Source of the DNA: Paenibacillus sp. FSL R5-0912
GTDB lineage: Bacteria > Bacillota > Bacilli > Paenibacillales > Paenibacillaceae
Direction of reading: 5' to 3'
NCBI RefSeq assembly: GCF_000758605.1
Contig: NZ_CP009282.1
Span: 4,898,001 to 4,962,000, forward strand
DNA length: 64,000 nt
The notes under the pieces were generated by a model. It ran no database searches. It was not told the origin of the DNA and saw only the letters and a list, made by a program, of their open reading frames with translations. Shown here one piece after another: positions 52,009 through 59,675 of this stretch. Within the stretch, counting starts at the first letter, position 1. The number at the start of each line of letters is the position of its first letter. The translations under genes were made by a program, and so were the position numbers.

Positions 52009-52530
52009 TTATTGTATATATTTTTGCAGTGATTTCTGCAGATCCTTCATCAGTTGACGCAGACCGGTATCATCCGGATGCAGCGACATCACTTCTTTCA
52101 GTACAGCTATGGCCTGCAGATGCTCGTTCATCCGGCTGTGTGCAATAGCCAGCCATACATAAGCATCCCCATATAAGGGGTCAAGCGATACCGCTTCTTT
52201 GAGCAAGGTAACCGGACGGTATGGATTCACCGGTACCGCCGCCTCATCCTCCAGCAGCCGTTTCGCTTCCTGCACCAGCTGCAGCGCCTGCAAATGCTGG
52301 AGGTGCAGCTCATACTCCGGTTTGGAATCATCCAGTTTGCGCGCTGCTATAGCGTGTTCAAGAGCCTTCTCCAGCATTCCGCTGCGGGCATAGGTGATAG
52401 AGCAGCGGTACCTTACCTCAGCATCATCCGGACTGGCCGCAATGGCCGCTTCGAACAAAGTGATGGCCTCAGCGAAGTCACTGCGCAGAATAGAGCGGTA
52501 TGCCGCTTTTACATAGTCGTTATGATTCAT
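52009..52530 (-). CDS. TPR-repeat protein
   Basis: 173 residues composed of tetratricopeptide motifs: AYRSILRSDFAEAITLFEAAIAASPDDAEVRYRCSITYARSGMLEKALEHAIAARKLDDSKPEYELHL (1-85), a connecting helix, and AVSLDPLYGDAYVWLAIAHSRMNEHLQAIAVLKEVMSLHPDDTGLRQLM. No signal peptide. It is inserted between ypjD and dapB relative to B. subtilis. Partner unknown. Confidence 0.85.
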   Translation of the reverse strand: MNHNDYVKAAYRSILRSDFAEAITLFEAAIAASPDDAEVRYRCSITYARSGMLEKALEHAIAARKLDDSKPEYELHLQHLQALQLVQEAKRLLEDEAAVPVNPYRPVTLLKEAVSLDPLYGDAYVWLAIAHSRMNEHLQAIAVLKEVMSLHPDDTGLRQLMKDLQKSLQKYIQ

Positions 52531-52589
52531 ATCCTCACCATCCTCACGGCTAATTCCCGTTCGTTTGGTACAGCATATGTAGTGAAGGC

Positions 52590-52919
52590 CTAATCGGTGT
52601 TTTTGAGCGTCCAGCGCCCGGCATCGCGTGTATTGAACTTATGCATAACCTTGTTATGGGCTTCAGTGAGGTCTATGCCCAGTGAATTGGCGAAACAAAC
52701 GGTAATGAAGAGAATGTCGCCCAGCTCCAGCTCGATCGAATTATCGGCTTCATTCGCTTTTTTCGGTTTCTCGCCAAACTGATGGTTTACCTCCCGGGCC
52801 AGCTCTCCAACTTCCTCGGACATCCGGGCCAGCATGGACAGCGGGCTGAAATAGCCTTCTTTAAATTGTGAGATATACTGATCAACCTCACGCTGTATAT
52901 CACTAAGACTTTTTTCCAT
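52590..52919 (-). CDS. ypjD: MazG-type nucleotide pyrophosphohydrolase (YpjD)
   Basis: 109 residues from the ATG at 52919; a GTG 15 bp upstream abuts its own possible ribosome site and is less likely. MazG motif: ARMSEEVGELAREVNHQFGE (ExxE) and IELELGDILFITVCFANSLGIDLTEAHNKVMHKFNTRDAGRW (ExxD). It hydrolyses nucleoside triphosphates to monophosphates and is thought to clean the pool. Its place before dapB and near ypjC follows B. subtilis. Confidence 0.93.
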   Translation of the reverse strand: MEKSLSDIQREVDQYISQFKEGYFSPLSMLARMSEEVGELAREVNHQFGEKPKKANEADNSIELELGDILFITVCFANSLGIDLTEAHNKVMHKFNTRDAGRWTLKNTD

Positions 52920-53086
52920 AAATTGTTGTTTCACCCCCCGTATGTTCTTGCCATCTGTTTGCCCCTATGTTATCGTAAAGACGTTTTGAAGACAAATCTT
53001 TTTTGAAAGTCTTCGTGAATTTGCAGCTGTATCCGTGAGAGTAAATACCTATAAACTGCCCATTAGAGGCATAGGCGAGGGATTAT

Positions 53087-53959
53087 ATGAAATCATCAAT
53101 TAAATTCAGCACCATCAGCAAAACCATTGCCCCAATCATGCTGGGAGCTGCAATCTACGCCTTTGGACTTCTGTACTTCATTGTACCCAATCAGCTGATG
53201 GAAGGCGGCGTTACAGGGATTACCATCCTGCTCAACTATGCTTTTAGCATACCGATCTTTTTGACCACACTGCTGCTGAATCTCCCGCTCTTCCTGCTTG
53301 GCTGGAAGGTGCTGGGGGCGAATCAGATCGTCTACACAGGCGTGGGTATCGGCGCCCTGTCCTTTTTCCTCTGGCTGTTCGAACGAATGATTAATGCAGG
53401 CTGGATTGTAACGTTCAGTACGGAGCATGATTTTATTCTTGCTTCATTATATGCCGGGGTAACACTGGGGTTGGGACTGGGGATTGTCTTCCGTTTCGGC
53501 GGCACCACCGGCGGGGTAGATATTGTAGCGCGGATCCTCGGACGCAAGTTCGGCTGGAGTATGGGACAGATTATCCTGGCAGTCGATGTGATCATTATTG
53601 GCGCATCCCTGCTCTATATCCCCCGCGAAAAAATATTGTACACCCTAGTCGCCGTCTTTATTGCTTCACGTGTCATTGATTTCATTCAAGAGGGCGCTTA
53701 TGCCGCCAAAGCGTTCACCATCATCAGTGATGATGCTCCGCAGATAGCCGAGCTGATTACCGCAGAGATGGAACGCGGCGTCACATTAATCCCGGCGATT
53801 GGAGCCTATTCCAAACAGGCCAAACACATGGTGTACTGCGTTGTTTCCAGACAGGAAATCCGCCGGCTCAGCCTGCTGGTTAAGTCTGTTGACCCTAAGG
53901 CCTTCGTCATTATCAGCGATGTCCATGATGTACATGGCGAGGGCTTCCGGGAGACCTGA
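53087..53959 (+). CDS. ypjC: YitT-family membrane protein (YpjC), inverted in the conserved block
   Basis: 290 residues. Five to six membrane helices in the first 185 residues (MLGAAIYAFGLLYFIVPNQLMEGGVTGITILLNYAFSIPIFLTTLLLNLPLFLLGW; ASLYAGVTLGLGLGIVFRFGGTTGGVDIVARIL; GQIILAVDVIIIGASLLY), then a cytoplasmic DUF2179 domain (AFTIISDDAPQIAELITAEMERGVTLIPAIGAYSKQAKHMVYCVVSRQEIRRLSLLVKSVDPKAFVIISDVHDVHGEGF). Transported substrate unknown. All its neighbours of the block are on the minus strand; this one alone is reversed. Confidence 0.92.
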   Translation: MKSSIKFSTISKTIAPIMLGAAIYAFGLLYFIVPNQLMEGGVTGITILLNYAFSIPIFLTTLLLNLPLFLLGWKVLGANQIVYTGVGIGALSFFLWLFERMINAGWIVTFSTEHDFILASLYAGVTLGLGLGIVFRFGGTTGGVDIVARILGRKFGWSMGQIILAVDVIIIGASLLYIPREKILYTLVAVFIASRVIDFIQEGAYAAKAFTIISDDAPQIAELITAEMERGVTLIPAIGAYSKQAKHMVYCVVSRQEIRRLSLLVKSVDPKAFVIISDVHDVHGEGFRET

Positions 53960-53975
53960 CAGGCTGAGGGGAAGC

Positions 53976-54104
53976 TTATAACATGAAATACTGCCCACAG
54001 TACCACATTTGCCTCATGATCTTGGTTAATACCCAGAATTGTTGAATAAAAGATAGCAATCCGCTTCCTTCAAGCAGCTTAGCAGTGGAATTGTTGTATT
54101 CCAT
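53976..54104 (-). CDS. Small protein, 42 residues, with strong ribosome site
   Basis: The product begins MEYNNSTAKLLEGSGLLSF and continues IQQFWVLTKIMRQMWYCGQ to a YFML end: an amphipathic or weakly hydrophobic C-terminal half with one Cys. AGGAGG lies 8 bases before the ATG, and a 17-bp perfect palindrome with promoter-like elements lies 40-60 bp upstream. It is not part of the B. subtilis block. Too short for family recognition; it could be a regulated small membrane-active or signalling peptide. The convergent YitT gene ends 17 bp away. Confidence 0.55.
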   Translation of the reverse strand: MEYNNSTAKLLEGSGLLSFIQQFWVLTKIMRQMWYCGQYFML

Positions 54105-54144
54105 ACAATAATCCTCCTGAATACTCCTGTATTTACATATCCAA

Positions 54145-54161
54145 GTTGTAATACTTACAAC
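54145..54161. promoter_or_regulatory. Palindromic operator before the 42-residue gene
   Basis: GTTGTAA-TAC-TTACAAC, perfect 7-bp arms. On the minus strand it lies within TTGTTG...TATGTA, a possible -35/-10 pair with 18-bp spacing, so a bound repressor would block transcription. Confidence 0.6.
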
Positions 54162-54219
54162 AATTGGTTTGTACCGTGCAAACTTAAGATACTTAGGTTC
54201 AGTCAGCAGCATTGTACTC

Positions 54220-54262
54220 AAAAAGCTCCCTTCATCCGCCTAAGCGGGAAGGGAGCTTTTGT
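54220..54262. terminator. Bidirectional terminator after ypjB
   Basis: AAAAGCTCCCTTC and GAAGGGAGCTTTT arms with an inner CCGC-CTAA-GCGG stem; A-run and T-run flank it. It ends the qcr/ypjAB transcript coming from the right and isolates the small regulated gene. Confidence 0.93.
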
Positions 54263-54326
54263 GAGTATTGAGGATTCATATGCCTGAGGGGAAGTACTCC
54301 AGCTTCAGCGGATAGTTCCCTCCCAG

Positions 54327-55232
54327 CTACACAGCCTTCCAATCCCCGTTCTGGCCCCGGTACTTGCGGTAAGCGGCATAGGCCAGCACGGTAAGGATGA
54401 ACGCACCTGCCAGCAGTCCCCAAGCCCCGTACGGCTGCGGGGCGAGCGGTAGCGACAAGGCCGGCTCATCGCGCTCTTTGCCAAACATGACCCGGGCTGC
54501 ATCCTGCCCGTAAGACACAATCTCCAGCAGCCGGGCCCGTTCCACCGGCTGCGCGGAGGTGGCGATTCCCTGGGCATACGAGATCCAGGAATCAAACGCA
54601 TTGACGGCCTCCGGCGGCCGGGAGATGATCACCGCAGGCCGGATATTATCGTACCGGCTCTGCAGTCTGGCCAGAGCGTCCTTCCAGCTCTTCAGATCGT
54701 TAGCGGCAGCGCCTTGCTCCATATTATTCAGATCCTCGCGGACCAGCTTGTAATACTGCAGCCACATGGGCTGCCGGGGGTGATTCAGACTGTTCGCGGC
54801 GAGCCGGAGCCTAGCTGCGGCAGCTTCCCACCGCTGGGGAGAAGTCTCTACAGCAGCCACTGCAGACTTCATGTCCATAATTACTGTAGAGAGCGCATGG
54901 ATTCCCTCTACCGATGTCAACCCTTCGAAGGAAGAAGAGATAAAAATCTGCGAGATCTCCTCACTCTCCTGCCTTGCCTTGACCACATCGCCTTCAAGCA
55001 CATAAGCATATAAGGCATCCGCTGCCTGCTCCAGCCGCTGTGCCCCGCTTCTGCCGGTGAGGGCAGCGGGATCACTGACGGTGACTCCTGTTGCCTCTAT
55101 GTATGCTTCAGTTCCTGAATTCGCACCGGCAGCCGCTGCTTCTGCTTCGGCCAGAACTCTTCCTCCATTCACTCCGGCCAGCAGCCAGCACAGCACAATC
55201 CCTGACAGTATGAACCTTCTCCTGCGCGGCAT
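54327..55232 (-). CDS. ypjB: YpjB-like sporulation membrane protein
   Basis: 301 residues from the ATG at 55232 (GGAGGG upstream). Signal peptide or anchor (RRRRFILSGIVLCWLLAGVNGGRVLAEA), helical external region (about 30-260; YAYVLEGDVVKARQESEEISQIFISSSFEGLTSVEGIHALS), C-terminal helix (GAWGLLAGAFILTVLAYAAYRKYRG). Family members are annotated as sporulation protein YpjB; the role is not defined. Follows ypjA by 55 bp as in B. subtilis. Confidence 0.85.
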   Translation of the reverse strand: MPRRRRFILSGIVLCWLLAGVNGGRVLAEAEAAAAGANSGTEAYIEATGVTVSDPAALTGRSGAQRLEQAADALYAYVLEGDVVKARQESEEISQIFISSSFEGLTSVEGIHALSTVIMDMKSAVAAVETSPQRWEAAAARLRLAANSLNHPRQPMWLQYYKLVREDLNNMEQGAAANDLKSWKDALARLQSRYDNIRPAVIISRPPEAVNAFDSWISYAQGIATSAQPVERARLLEIVSYGQDAARVMFGKERDEPALSLPLAPQPYGAWGLLAGAFILTVLAYAAYRKYRGQNGDWKAV

Positions 55233-55287
55233 GTGACATCCCTCCCACCTTAATGTATGGCGGAGGGACAAGAGTTAGAACAGCCTG

Positions 55288-55935
55288 TCAATGCCTGTCA
55301 GCAGATTTGGCGGGAAGAGCCGGACGCCTTGTTCTGCCGCCGGATAACCACGCCGCAGCTGTGCTGAACAAGGTAAGACCCATAGTGAAATACTGAACGG
55401 CGCTGATATCATCATCAAGCACTGAAGGCAGCCACGGAAATACGCCCTCTGAATAATCGATCATATCATTCGCGAAAGTCCATAACAGCGCAATGGGCAG
55501 CATTCTGCGGAACGAGAAGAAACGGGCATAGATTAACGCTTCAACTGCCATCCCGGTATGGGATATCATCAGCATCCAGTCTTTCCAGGTGACCGTATCC
55601 CCTTGATAACCGCCGGCAACAATCATACTGACCGCCCAGATGCCATATTTCACCGATGTGACTACAGCCAGCGCCTCGATCAGCTGGCGTACCAAAGTTC
55701 CGGTAAGCCCCTTAGGCGGATACAGCAGCAGCAGTAATGCAGCGGTAAAGAACAGGCTGGCTGTAGGACTGTCCGGAACAAAAGGAAGCAGCCAGTGCGG
55801 ATAATTATCAGCGGTAAACGCCAGCTGATTGCCATACCACATGTATCCGTAAACCGTACCCAGAAGATTCACGATGAACAGTAGCCAAATGATCCTTCTG
55901 TCCCTGAATAATCTGTCAAACCAATGAACCGGCAT
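55288..55935 (-). CDS. ypjA: YpjA-like membrane protein (DUF1405)
   Basis: 215 residues, about six membrane helices (IIWLLFIVNLLGTVYGYMWYGNQLA; PTASLFFTAALLLLLYPP; LIEALAVVTSVKYGIWAVSMIVAGG; WMLMISHTGMAVEALIYARFF; ALLWTFANDMIDYSEGVFPWLP; FTMGLTLFSTAAAWLSG). Conserved between qcrC and ypjB in Bacillales. Function unknown; a link to the cytochrome bc complex is suggested only by gene order. An intrinsic terminator lies between qcrC and this gene, so its expression may be partly independent. Confidence 0.88.
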   Translation of the reverse strand: MPVHWFDRLFRDRRIIWLLFIVNLLGTVYGYMWYGNQLAFTADNYPHWLLPFVPDSPTASLFFTAALLLLLYPPKGLTGTLVRQLIEALAVVTSVKYGIWAVSMIVAGGYQGDTVTWKDWMLMISHTGMAVEALIYARFFSFRRMLPIALLWTFANDMIDYSEGVFPWLPSVLDDDISAVQYFTMGLTLFSTAAAWLSGGRTRRPALPAKSADRH

Positions 55936-55973
55936 ATAGACAACTTCCTCCCGACTGTAAGCAGCCTCAATCT

Positions 55974-56012
55974 AAAAAAAGCAAAAACCTGACCGCATGC
56001 ACGATCAGGTTT
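55974..56012 (-). terminator. Intrinsic terminator between qcrC and ypjA
   Basis: AAACCTGACCG pairs with CGATCAGGTTT (one wobble) around a short loop; on the minus strand TTTTTGC then T7 follow. It probably ends or attenuates the qcr transcript. Confidence 0.8.
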
Positions 56013-56026
56013 GCGTTAATTTTATT

Positions 56027-56902
56027 TTACTGTTCGCTTTTTTGTTTGGCAAGCCAGCCGGCCAGATCATCAATATCCTGCTCGGACAGCCCCGCTCCCA
56101 TCGCGGTCTCGTACATCGGAGGCATTTGTCCTTTGCCTTCTTTAATAATAGTAAGAATCGCTGCCTTATCATGCTTATCCCCGACCCCGCGCAGTGAAGG
56201 CGGCCCTCCGGTACCCTTCATATCTACCGCGTGGCAGGATACACAGCTGGCTTGCTTATAGAGTGCCATCGCCGGATCATCCTTGTCCACAATGGCAATG
56301 TCCTTTGTCTGGACGACAGTTGTGGTAGGCAAGCCAGCCGCCCTGTTTTCGGCCGCTTTCTCCTCACGCTGCACATCCTCCGGAATCTGTCCTGTCTCCG
56401 CCATTTCGTGCTTGTATTCCGTCCAGGCGGTATTGGTGAGGTACACAATGGCCGCCAGGGACAGGAACATAAGGGAGGAAGCAATCGGTCTGCGGTAGAA
56501 CCGGCGCTCACGGCCCGTATCCAGAAAAGGGGCCAGGAGCAGTGATCCAAACGCCACACCGGTCACGCCAAGCGTTCCCAGCACGATATAATCTCCCGAT
56601 GCATAGGGCAGCTTGAGATACTGATAGAGAAACAGAAAGTACCAGTCCGGGATAGGAATTACTGTTGCTGTGGCATTTGCGGGAAATCCAAGCGGAGCCG
56701 GCTCCGATATCGTCAGAACCAGAATACCCACCAGCACTACTACGCCAACCATCCATTCCTTAAGCAGAAAGTTAGGTATAAAAGCCTCAGACTTGCCCGG
56801 ATAGGCCGAATAGTCAGGCGGAGTAATGAACCCGTTGCCCCTGCGGACCCGGGAATCCCCTACGAATACCACCTTCTCTTTGGAGTCGTCTTTATGCGCC
56901 AT
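56027..56902 (-). CDS. qcrC: Menaquinol:cytochrome c reductase, fused cytochrome b (subunit IV)/cytochrome c subunit
   Basis: 291 residues. The first part is like subunit IV of b6f complexes, with membrane helices near 50-70, 105-130 and 140-160 (WMVGVVVLVGILVLTISEPAPLGFPA; IPDWYFLFLYQYLKLP with the PDWY motif of the quinol site). The C-terminal part is a cytochrome c domain with heme site CVSCH (near 222) and Met ligand in GKGQMPPMYE. It passes electrons from menaquinol to cytochrome c. The ribosome site GGAGGA is donated by the repeated leader upstream. Confidence 0.96.
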   Translation of the reverse strand: MAHKDDSKEKVVFVGDSRVRRGNGFITPPDYSAYPGKSEAFIPNFLLKEWMVGVVVLVGILVLTISEPAPLGFPANATATVIPIPDWYFLFLYQYLKLPYASGDYIVLGTLGVTGVAFGSLLLAPFLDTGRERRFYRRPIASSLMFLSLAAIVYLTNTAWTEYKHEMAETGQIPEDVQREEKAAENRAAGLPTTTVVQTKDIAIVDKDDPAMALYKQASCVSCHAVDMKGTGGPPSLRGVGDKHDKAAILTIIKEGKGQMPPMYETAMGAGLSEQDIDDLAGWLAKQKSEQ

Positions 56903-56990
56903 GACCGTTCCTCCTAAAAGTTTTGTGAGCCTCTGCTTCTCGAACCGCTTCGTACAAAACCCGCTTCGGAAGCATACTCTTAAGTTTTGG
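56903..56990 (-). repeat. Repeated leader element carrying the qcrC ribosome site
   Basis: On the minus strand: AGAGTATGCTTCCGAAGC, GGGTTTTGTACGAAGC, GAGAAGC, then ACAAAACTTTTAGGAGGA before the ATG. Matches the rex copy block by block and the proA copy in several blocks; it lies inside the qcrB-qcrC gap. Confidence 0.75.
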
Positions 56991-57000
56991 TGAGCCTAAG

Positions 57001-57681
57001 TTACAATGGGCCGGAAATTCCTTGTCTGCGGATCATAATGAAGTGTCCCACAAGCAGTATAAGCAGGACCGCCGGGAGGAAGAATACATGGAGGGCGAAG
57101 AAGCGGGTCAGCGTCTCGGCGCCTACAATCGTCCCCCCTTGCATCAGTTCCTTCAGCACCGGCCCCATAACCGGAACAGAGTTCGCGATCTCCAGGGTAA
57201 CCTTGGTTGCAAAGTACGCCTTGTTATCCCAAGGCAGCAGGTAGCCGGTTAATCCCAGCCCAAGCATAACGAAGAAGATCAGCATCCCGACCACCCAGTT
57301 CATCTCGCGCGGAGCCTTATAGGAGCCGGTGAAGAACACACGCATCGTATGAAGAAACATCATGACAATGACCAGACTCGCTCCCCAGTGATGCATCCCC
57401 CGGACAATCTGGCCGAAGGCGACTTTGGTCTGAAGATACTCCACACTAGCATAGGCATTTATGATATCGGGTACATAATACATTGTCAGAAACATGCCTG
57501 ACAGAATCTGAATGACGGTTATGAAAAAAGTAAGTCCACCGAAGCAATAGACAAAGGCTGAGAAGTGATGGGCAGGATTGACATGCTCGGGAACCTCGTG
57601 GTCGGCAACATCTCTCCAGATCGGCGTAATATCCAGACGTTCGTCAATCCAGTTATAGACATTTTTAAACATTGGATTCAC
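57001..57681 (-). CDS. qcrB: Menaquinol:cytochrome c reductase, cytochrome b subunit
   Basis: 226 residues, b6-type. Four membrane helices with the two heme-ligand His pairs (GMHHWGASLVIVMMFLHTMRVFFTGSYK; FFALHVFFLPAVLLILLVGHFIMIRRQG). The conserved Cys region of b6 covalent heme (QIVRG before MHHWGAS) is in place. Start overlaps the qcrA stop by 4 bp (ATGA). Works with QcrA and QcrC in the respiratory chain. Confidence 0.96.
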   Translation of the reverse strand: MNPMFKNVYNWIDERLDITPIWRDVADHEVPEHVNPAHHFSAFVYCFGGLTFFITVIQILSGMFLTMYYVPDIINAYASVEYLQTKVAFGQIVRGMHHWGASLVIVMMFLHTMRVFFTGSYKAPREMNWVVGMLIFFVMLGLGLTGYLLPWDNKAYFATKVTLEIANSVPVMGPVLKELMQGGTIVGAETLTRFFALHVFFLPAVLLILLVGHFIMIRRQGISGPL

Positions 57682-58232
57682 GCCTCCTTCTTAGCTTCAG
57701 TATTTGGAACGATGTCGCCCAGATACACCCAGCCGCCGTCAATCTTGGTGGTGTACTGGTCAAGCGGCTTCGGGGCTACTGCCAGATTCTTGCCCAGTTT
57801 CGTATAACGCGCTCCGTGGCAAGGACAGTGATATTCATCCGGAAAAGCCTTATCATTGTTCCAGCCTACCGTACAGCCAAGGTGCTTGCATACCGGTGAA
57901 AGCGCATAAATTTGTCCGCTCTCATCTTTACGGATCCACGCCGTCAGCATTGCTGTACTGGCATACCATCCGTCCTGCTGCGGCAGTTCAAAGGTGAACT
58001 CCTGTGGCACATCGGTAATCTTGGACGTTTCCGCTACCTTGATAAAGTCTCCTTCGCCTTTTTTATGTAATATCGGGTCTACAGCAAAACGAATCATCGG
58101 CAGAATGGCCCCGGCTCCCATAAAAGCGGTGGCACCGCCTAGGGTATAGGCCAAAAACTGTCTACGCGATATATCCTTCCGTTGGGGCTGTTCTTGCGGA
58201 AGCGGTTCCTGTTCTTCATTAAGGCTGCTCAT
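57678..58232 (-). CDS. qcrA: Menaquinol:cytochrome c reductase, Rieske iron-sulfur subunit
   Basis: 184 residues. Twin-Arg-like anchor DISRRQFLAYTLGGATAFMGAGAILP (about 18-43), then the Rieske domain with cluster motifs CKHLGC and CPCHGARYTKLG (about 112-150). Accepts electrons from menaquinol. AGGGGGTT precedes the ATG. It heads qcrABC; the gap 58233-58456 should hold the promoter, but I could not fix it. Confidence 0.97.
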   Translation of the reverse strand: MSSLNEEQEPLPQEQPQRKDISRRQFLAYTLGGATAFMGAGAILPMIRFAVDPILHKKGEGDFIKVAETSKITDVPQEFTFELPQQDGWYASTAMLTAWIRKDESGQIYALSPVCKHLGCTVGWNNDKAFPDEYHCPCHGARYTKLGKNLAVAPKPLDQYTTKIDGGWVYLGDIVPNTEAKKEA

Positions 58233-58456
58233 ACTGTGTGTAACCCCCTTTTCAAAATTTGAGAAGGCACCTGCAGAGTCCGTTGAAAGACAATTATGGT
58301 AATTAATTCGTTTTCAATGAAAAAAATCACATGACATATAAGTTCAACCTAATCATAGCTTAGGCTCCAAAACCCGTCAAGAATATTGTCTAAATTGTGA
58401 CAGGCATTTGTGGCTGATTTCATAATAATTGTTGATTTTTCGTCACATTTAACTCA

Positions 58457-58879
58457 TTATCTATTTAACCATAATCTCTGGATTTCATCCCGTATACGGG
58501 AGCTCACAGGAGTATCCGAATTCCTCTTCAATTCAGGCAGGCAAAGGAGTAAATCGCTTTCATAAACCTCTTGTGTTAAAAGCACTTCATTCGCAGAAGA
58601 CACAATAACATATTGGAAACCAATGGATTTGACTTTTTGGCAAAGATCGTTAAGTAAAGCTATACTTTCTGCTCCTGCATACTGTACCGCCGGATACGTT
58701 ACCACACGCCCTTGAAAAGGCTTCTCGACTAAATCGAGGAAATCACGCTGACGCTCCAGCGCTGCAACGGTCTCGGGAGGTGTCTCTGTCCCTTGAAGTC
58801 CTGTATACGGGATTACACAGGTATCGTAGAAATGTCCACCCGCTTCCCAAGTCTCACGGTCAAAATCACTGAATTTCAT
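58457..58879 (-). CDS. ypiF: YpiF-like protein (DUF2487)
   Basis: 140 residues from the ATG at 58879 (AAGGGGGC upstream). Starts MKFSDFDRETWEAGGHFYDTCVIPYTGLQG, then an alpha/beta fold (RDFLDLVEKPFQGRVVTYPAVQYAG; VKSIGFQYVIVSSANEVL) and a conserved end SRIRDEIQRLWLNR. Found before qcrA throughout Bacillales. Function unknown; gene order suggests a link with the bc complex. Confidence 0.88.
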   Translation of the reverse strand: MKFSDFDRETWEAGGHFYDTCVIPYTGLQGTETPPETVAALERQRDFLDLVEKPFQGRVVTYPAVQYAGAESIALLNDLCQKVKSIGFQYVIVSSANEVLLTQEVYESDLLLCLPELKRNSDTPVSSRIRDEIQRLWLNR

Positions 58880-58929
58880 CGGCTCGCCCCCTTCTTGCCG
58901 CTTATGCAGCATTTAGAACATCATAAATG

Positions 58930-58958
58930 TAAAAAAAGAAATGCGCCAGGCGCATTTC
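58930..58958 (-). terminator. Intrinsic terminator after the IDEAL gene
   Basis: GAAATGCGCC (58938-58947) pairs with GGCGCATTTC (58949-58958); T7 follows on the minus strand. The stem begins right after the upstream gene's stop codon. Confidence 0.9.
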
Positions 58959-58959
58959 C

Positions 58960-59139
58960 TTATGCCAAACTTTTCAGTTCTTCAGTCAGATTCCGGAAAG
59001 CTGCCTCATCTCCGGCAGCCAGCGCCGTGTCAATCTTCCGGTACAAGATGTCGGTACGACGCTTTCTTAACGCTTCATCCCAAACCATTTCTGCAGCAAG
59101 CCCCAGCATCACTTCATAAGTAGCCTTCATTTTGTCCAT
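58960..59139 (-). CDS. Stand-alone IDEAL-domain protein
   Basis: 59 residues from the ATG at 59139 (GGAGGTG, 6-base spacing). Nearly the whole protein is one IDEAL-type unit: ILYRKIDTALAAGDEAAFRNLTEELKSLA. In B. subtilis YpiB, next to ypiF, this motif is the tail of a UPF0302 protein of about 180 residues. Here the UPF0302 part is missing. IDEAL tails bind partner proteins. It follows the gamma-CA gene by 18 bp. Confidence 0.8.
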   Translation of the reverse strand: MDKMKATYEVMLGLAAEMVWDEALRKRRTDILYRKIDTALAAGDEAAFRNLTEELKSLA

Positions 59140-59157
59140 TCGATACACCTCCGCTGT

Positions 59158-59664
59158 TTAAGAGTTTCCGTATTCCAATGCCTTCTTCACATAGCTTTCA
59201 CTAGTAAGTGCCATCCTCAGCAGATCCTGCTGCGTCAACTCACGGATCACTTTGGCTGGGGTGCCTAAGGAGAGCGTGTACGGCGGAATGATTTTGTTTT
59301 CGGTTACAATGGAGCCGGCTCCTATTAAAGCATATTCACCAATCTCTGCTCCGTTCAATACAATTGCTCCCATTCCGATTAATGTGCCTTTGCCTATCCG
59401 GCAGCCGTGGATAATCGCGGAATGGCCGACCGATATATCATCACCCAGAATCAGCGGTAAACCCTCAGCCACATGACCCACCGTACCATCTTGAATATTG
59501 CAGCGCTCTCCGATTAGTACCGGAGCCAAATCTCCTCTAAGCACAGCATTGAACCAGATACTGGATTGTTTCCCCATTCTTACATCGCCAACGAGCTTAG
59601 CGCCTTCCGCCACATAGACTGATTCATCAAGCTGCGGTATGTAATTCCCATAAGCTATCCGCAT
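59158..59664 (-). CDS. Gamma-carbonic-anhydrase-like hexapeptide protein
   Basis: 168 residues, left-handed beta helix: hexapeptide turns from GAKLVGDVRMGKQSSIWFNAVLRGDLAPVLIGERCNIQDGTVGHVAEG to IVLNGAEIGEYALIGAGSIVTENKIIPPY. Metal His are in QDGTVGHVAE and SVGHSAIIHGC. The family includes YrdA, PaaY and CamH; enzymatic carbonic anhydrase activity varies among members. GGGGGAG precedes the ATG. The IDEAL gene follows closely. Confidence 0.9.
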   Translation of the reverse strand: MRIAYGNYIPQLDESVYVAEGAKLVGDVRMGKQSSIWFNAVLRGDLAPVLIGERCNIQDGTVGHVAEGLPLILGDDISVGHSAIIHGCRIGKGTLIGMGAIVLNGAEIGEYALIGAGSIVTENKIIPPYTLSLGTPAKVIRELTQQDLLRMALTSESYVKKALEYGNS

Positions 59665-59675
59665 CTCTCTCCCCC

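Noticed and set aside
58233-58456. Rex box before qcrA
   Set aside because: TTGTGA-like halves are present, but no TTGTGA-N6-TCACAA palindrome could be found.
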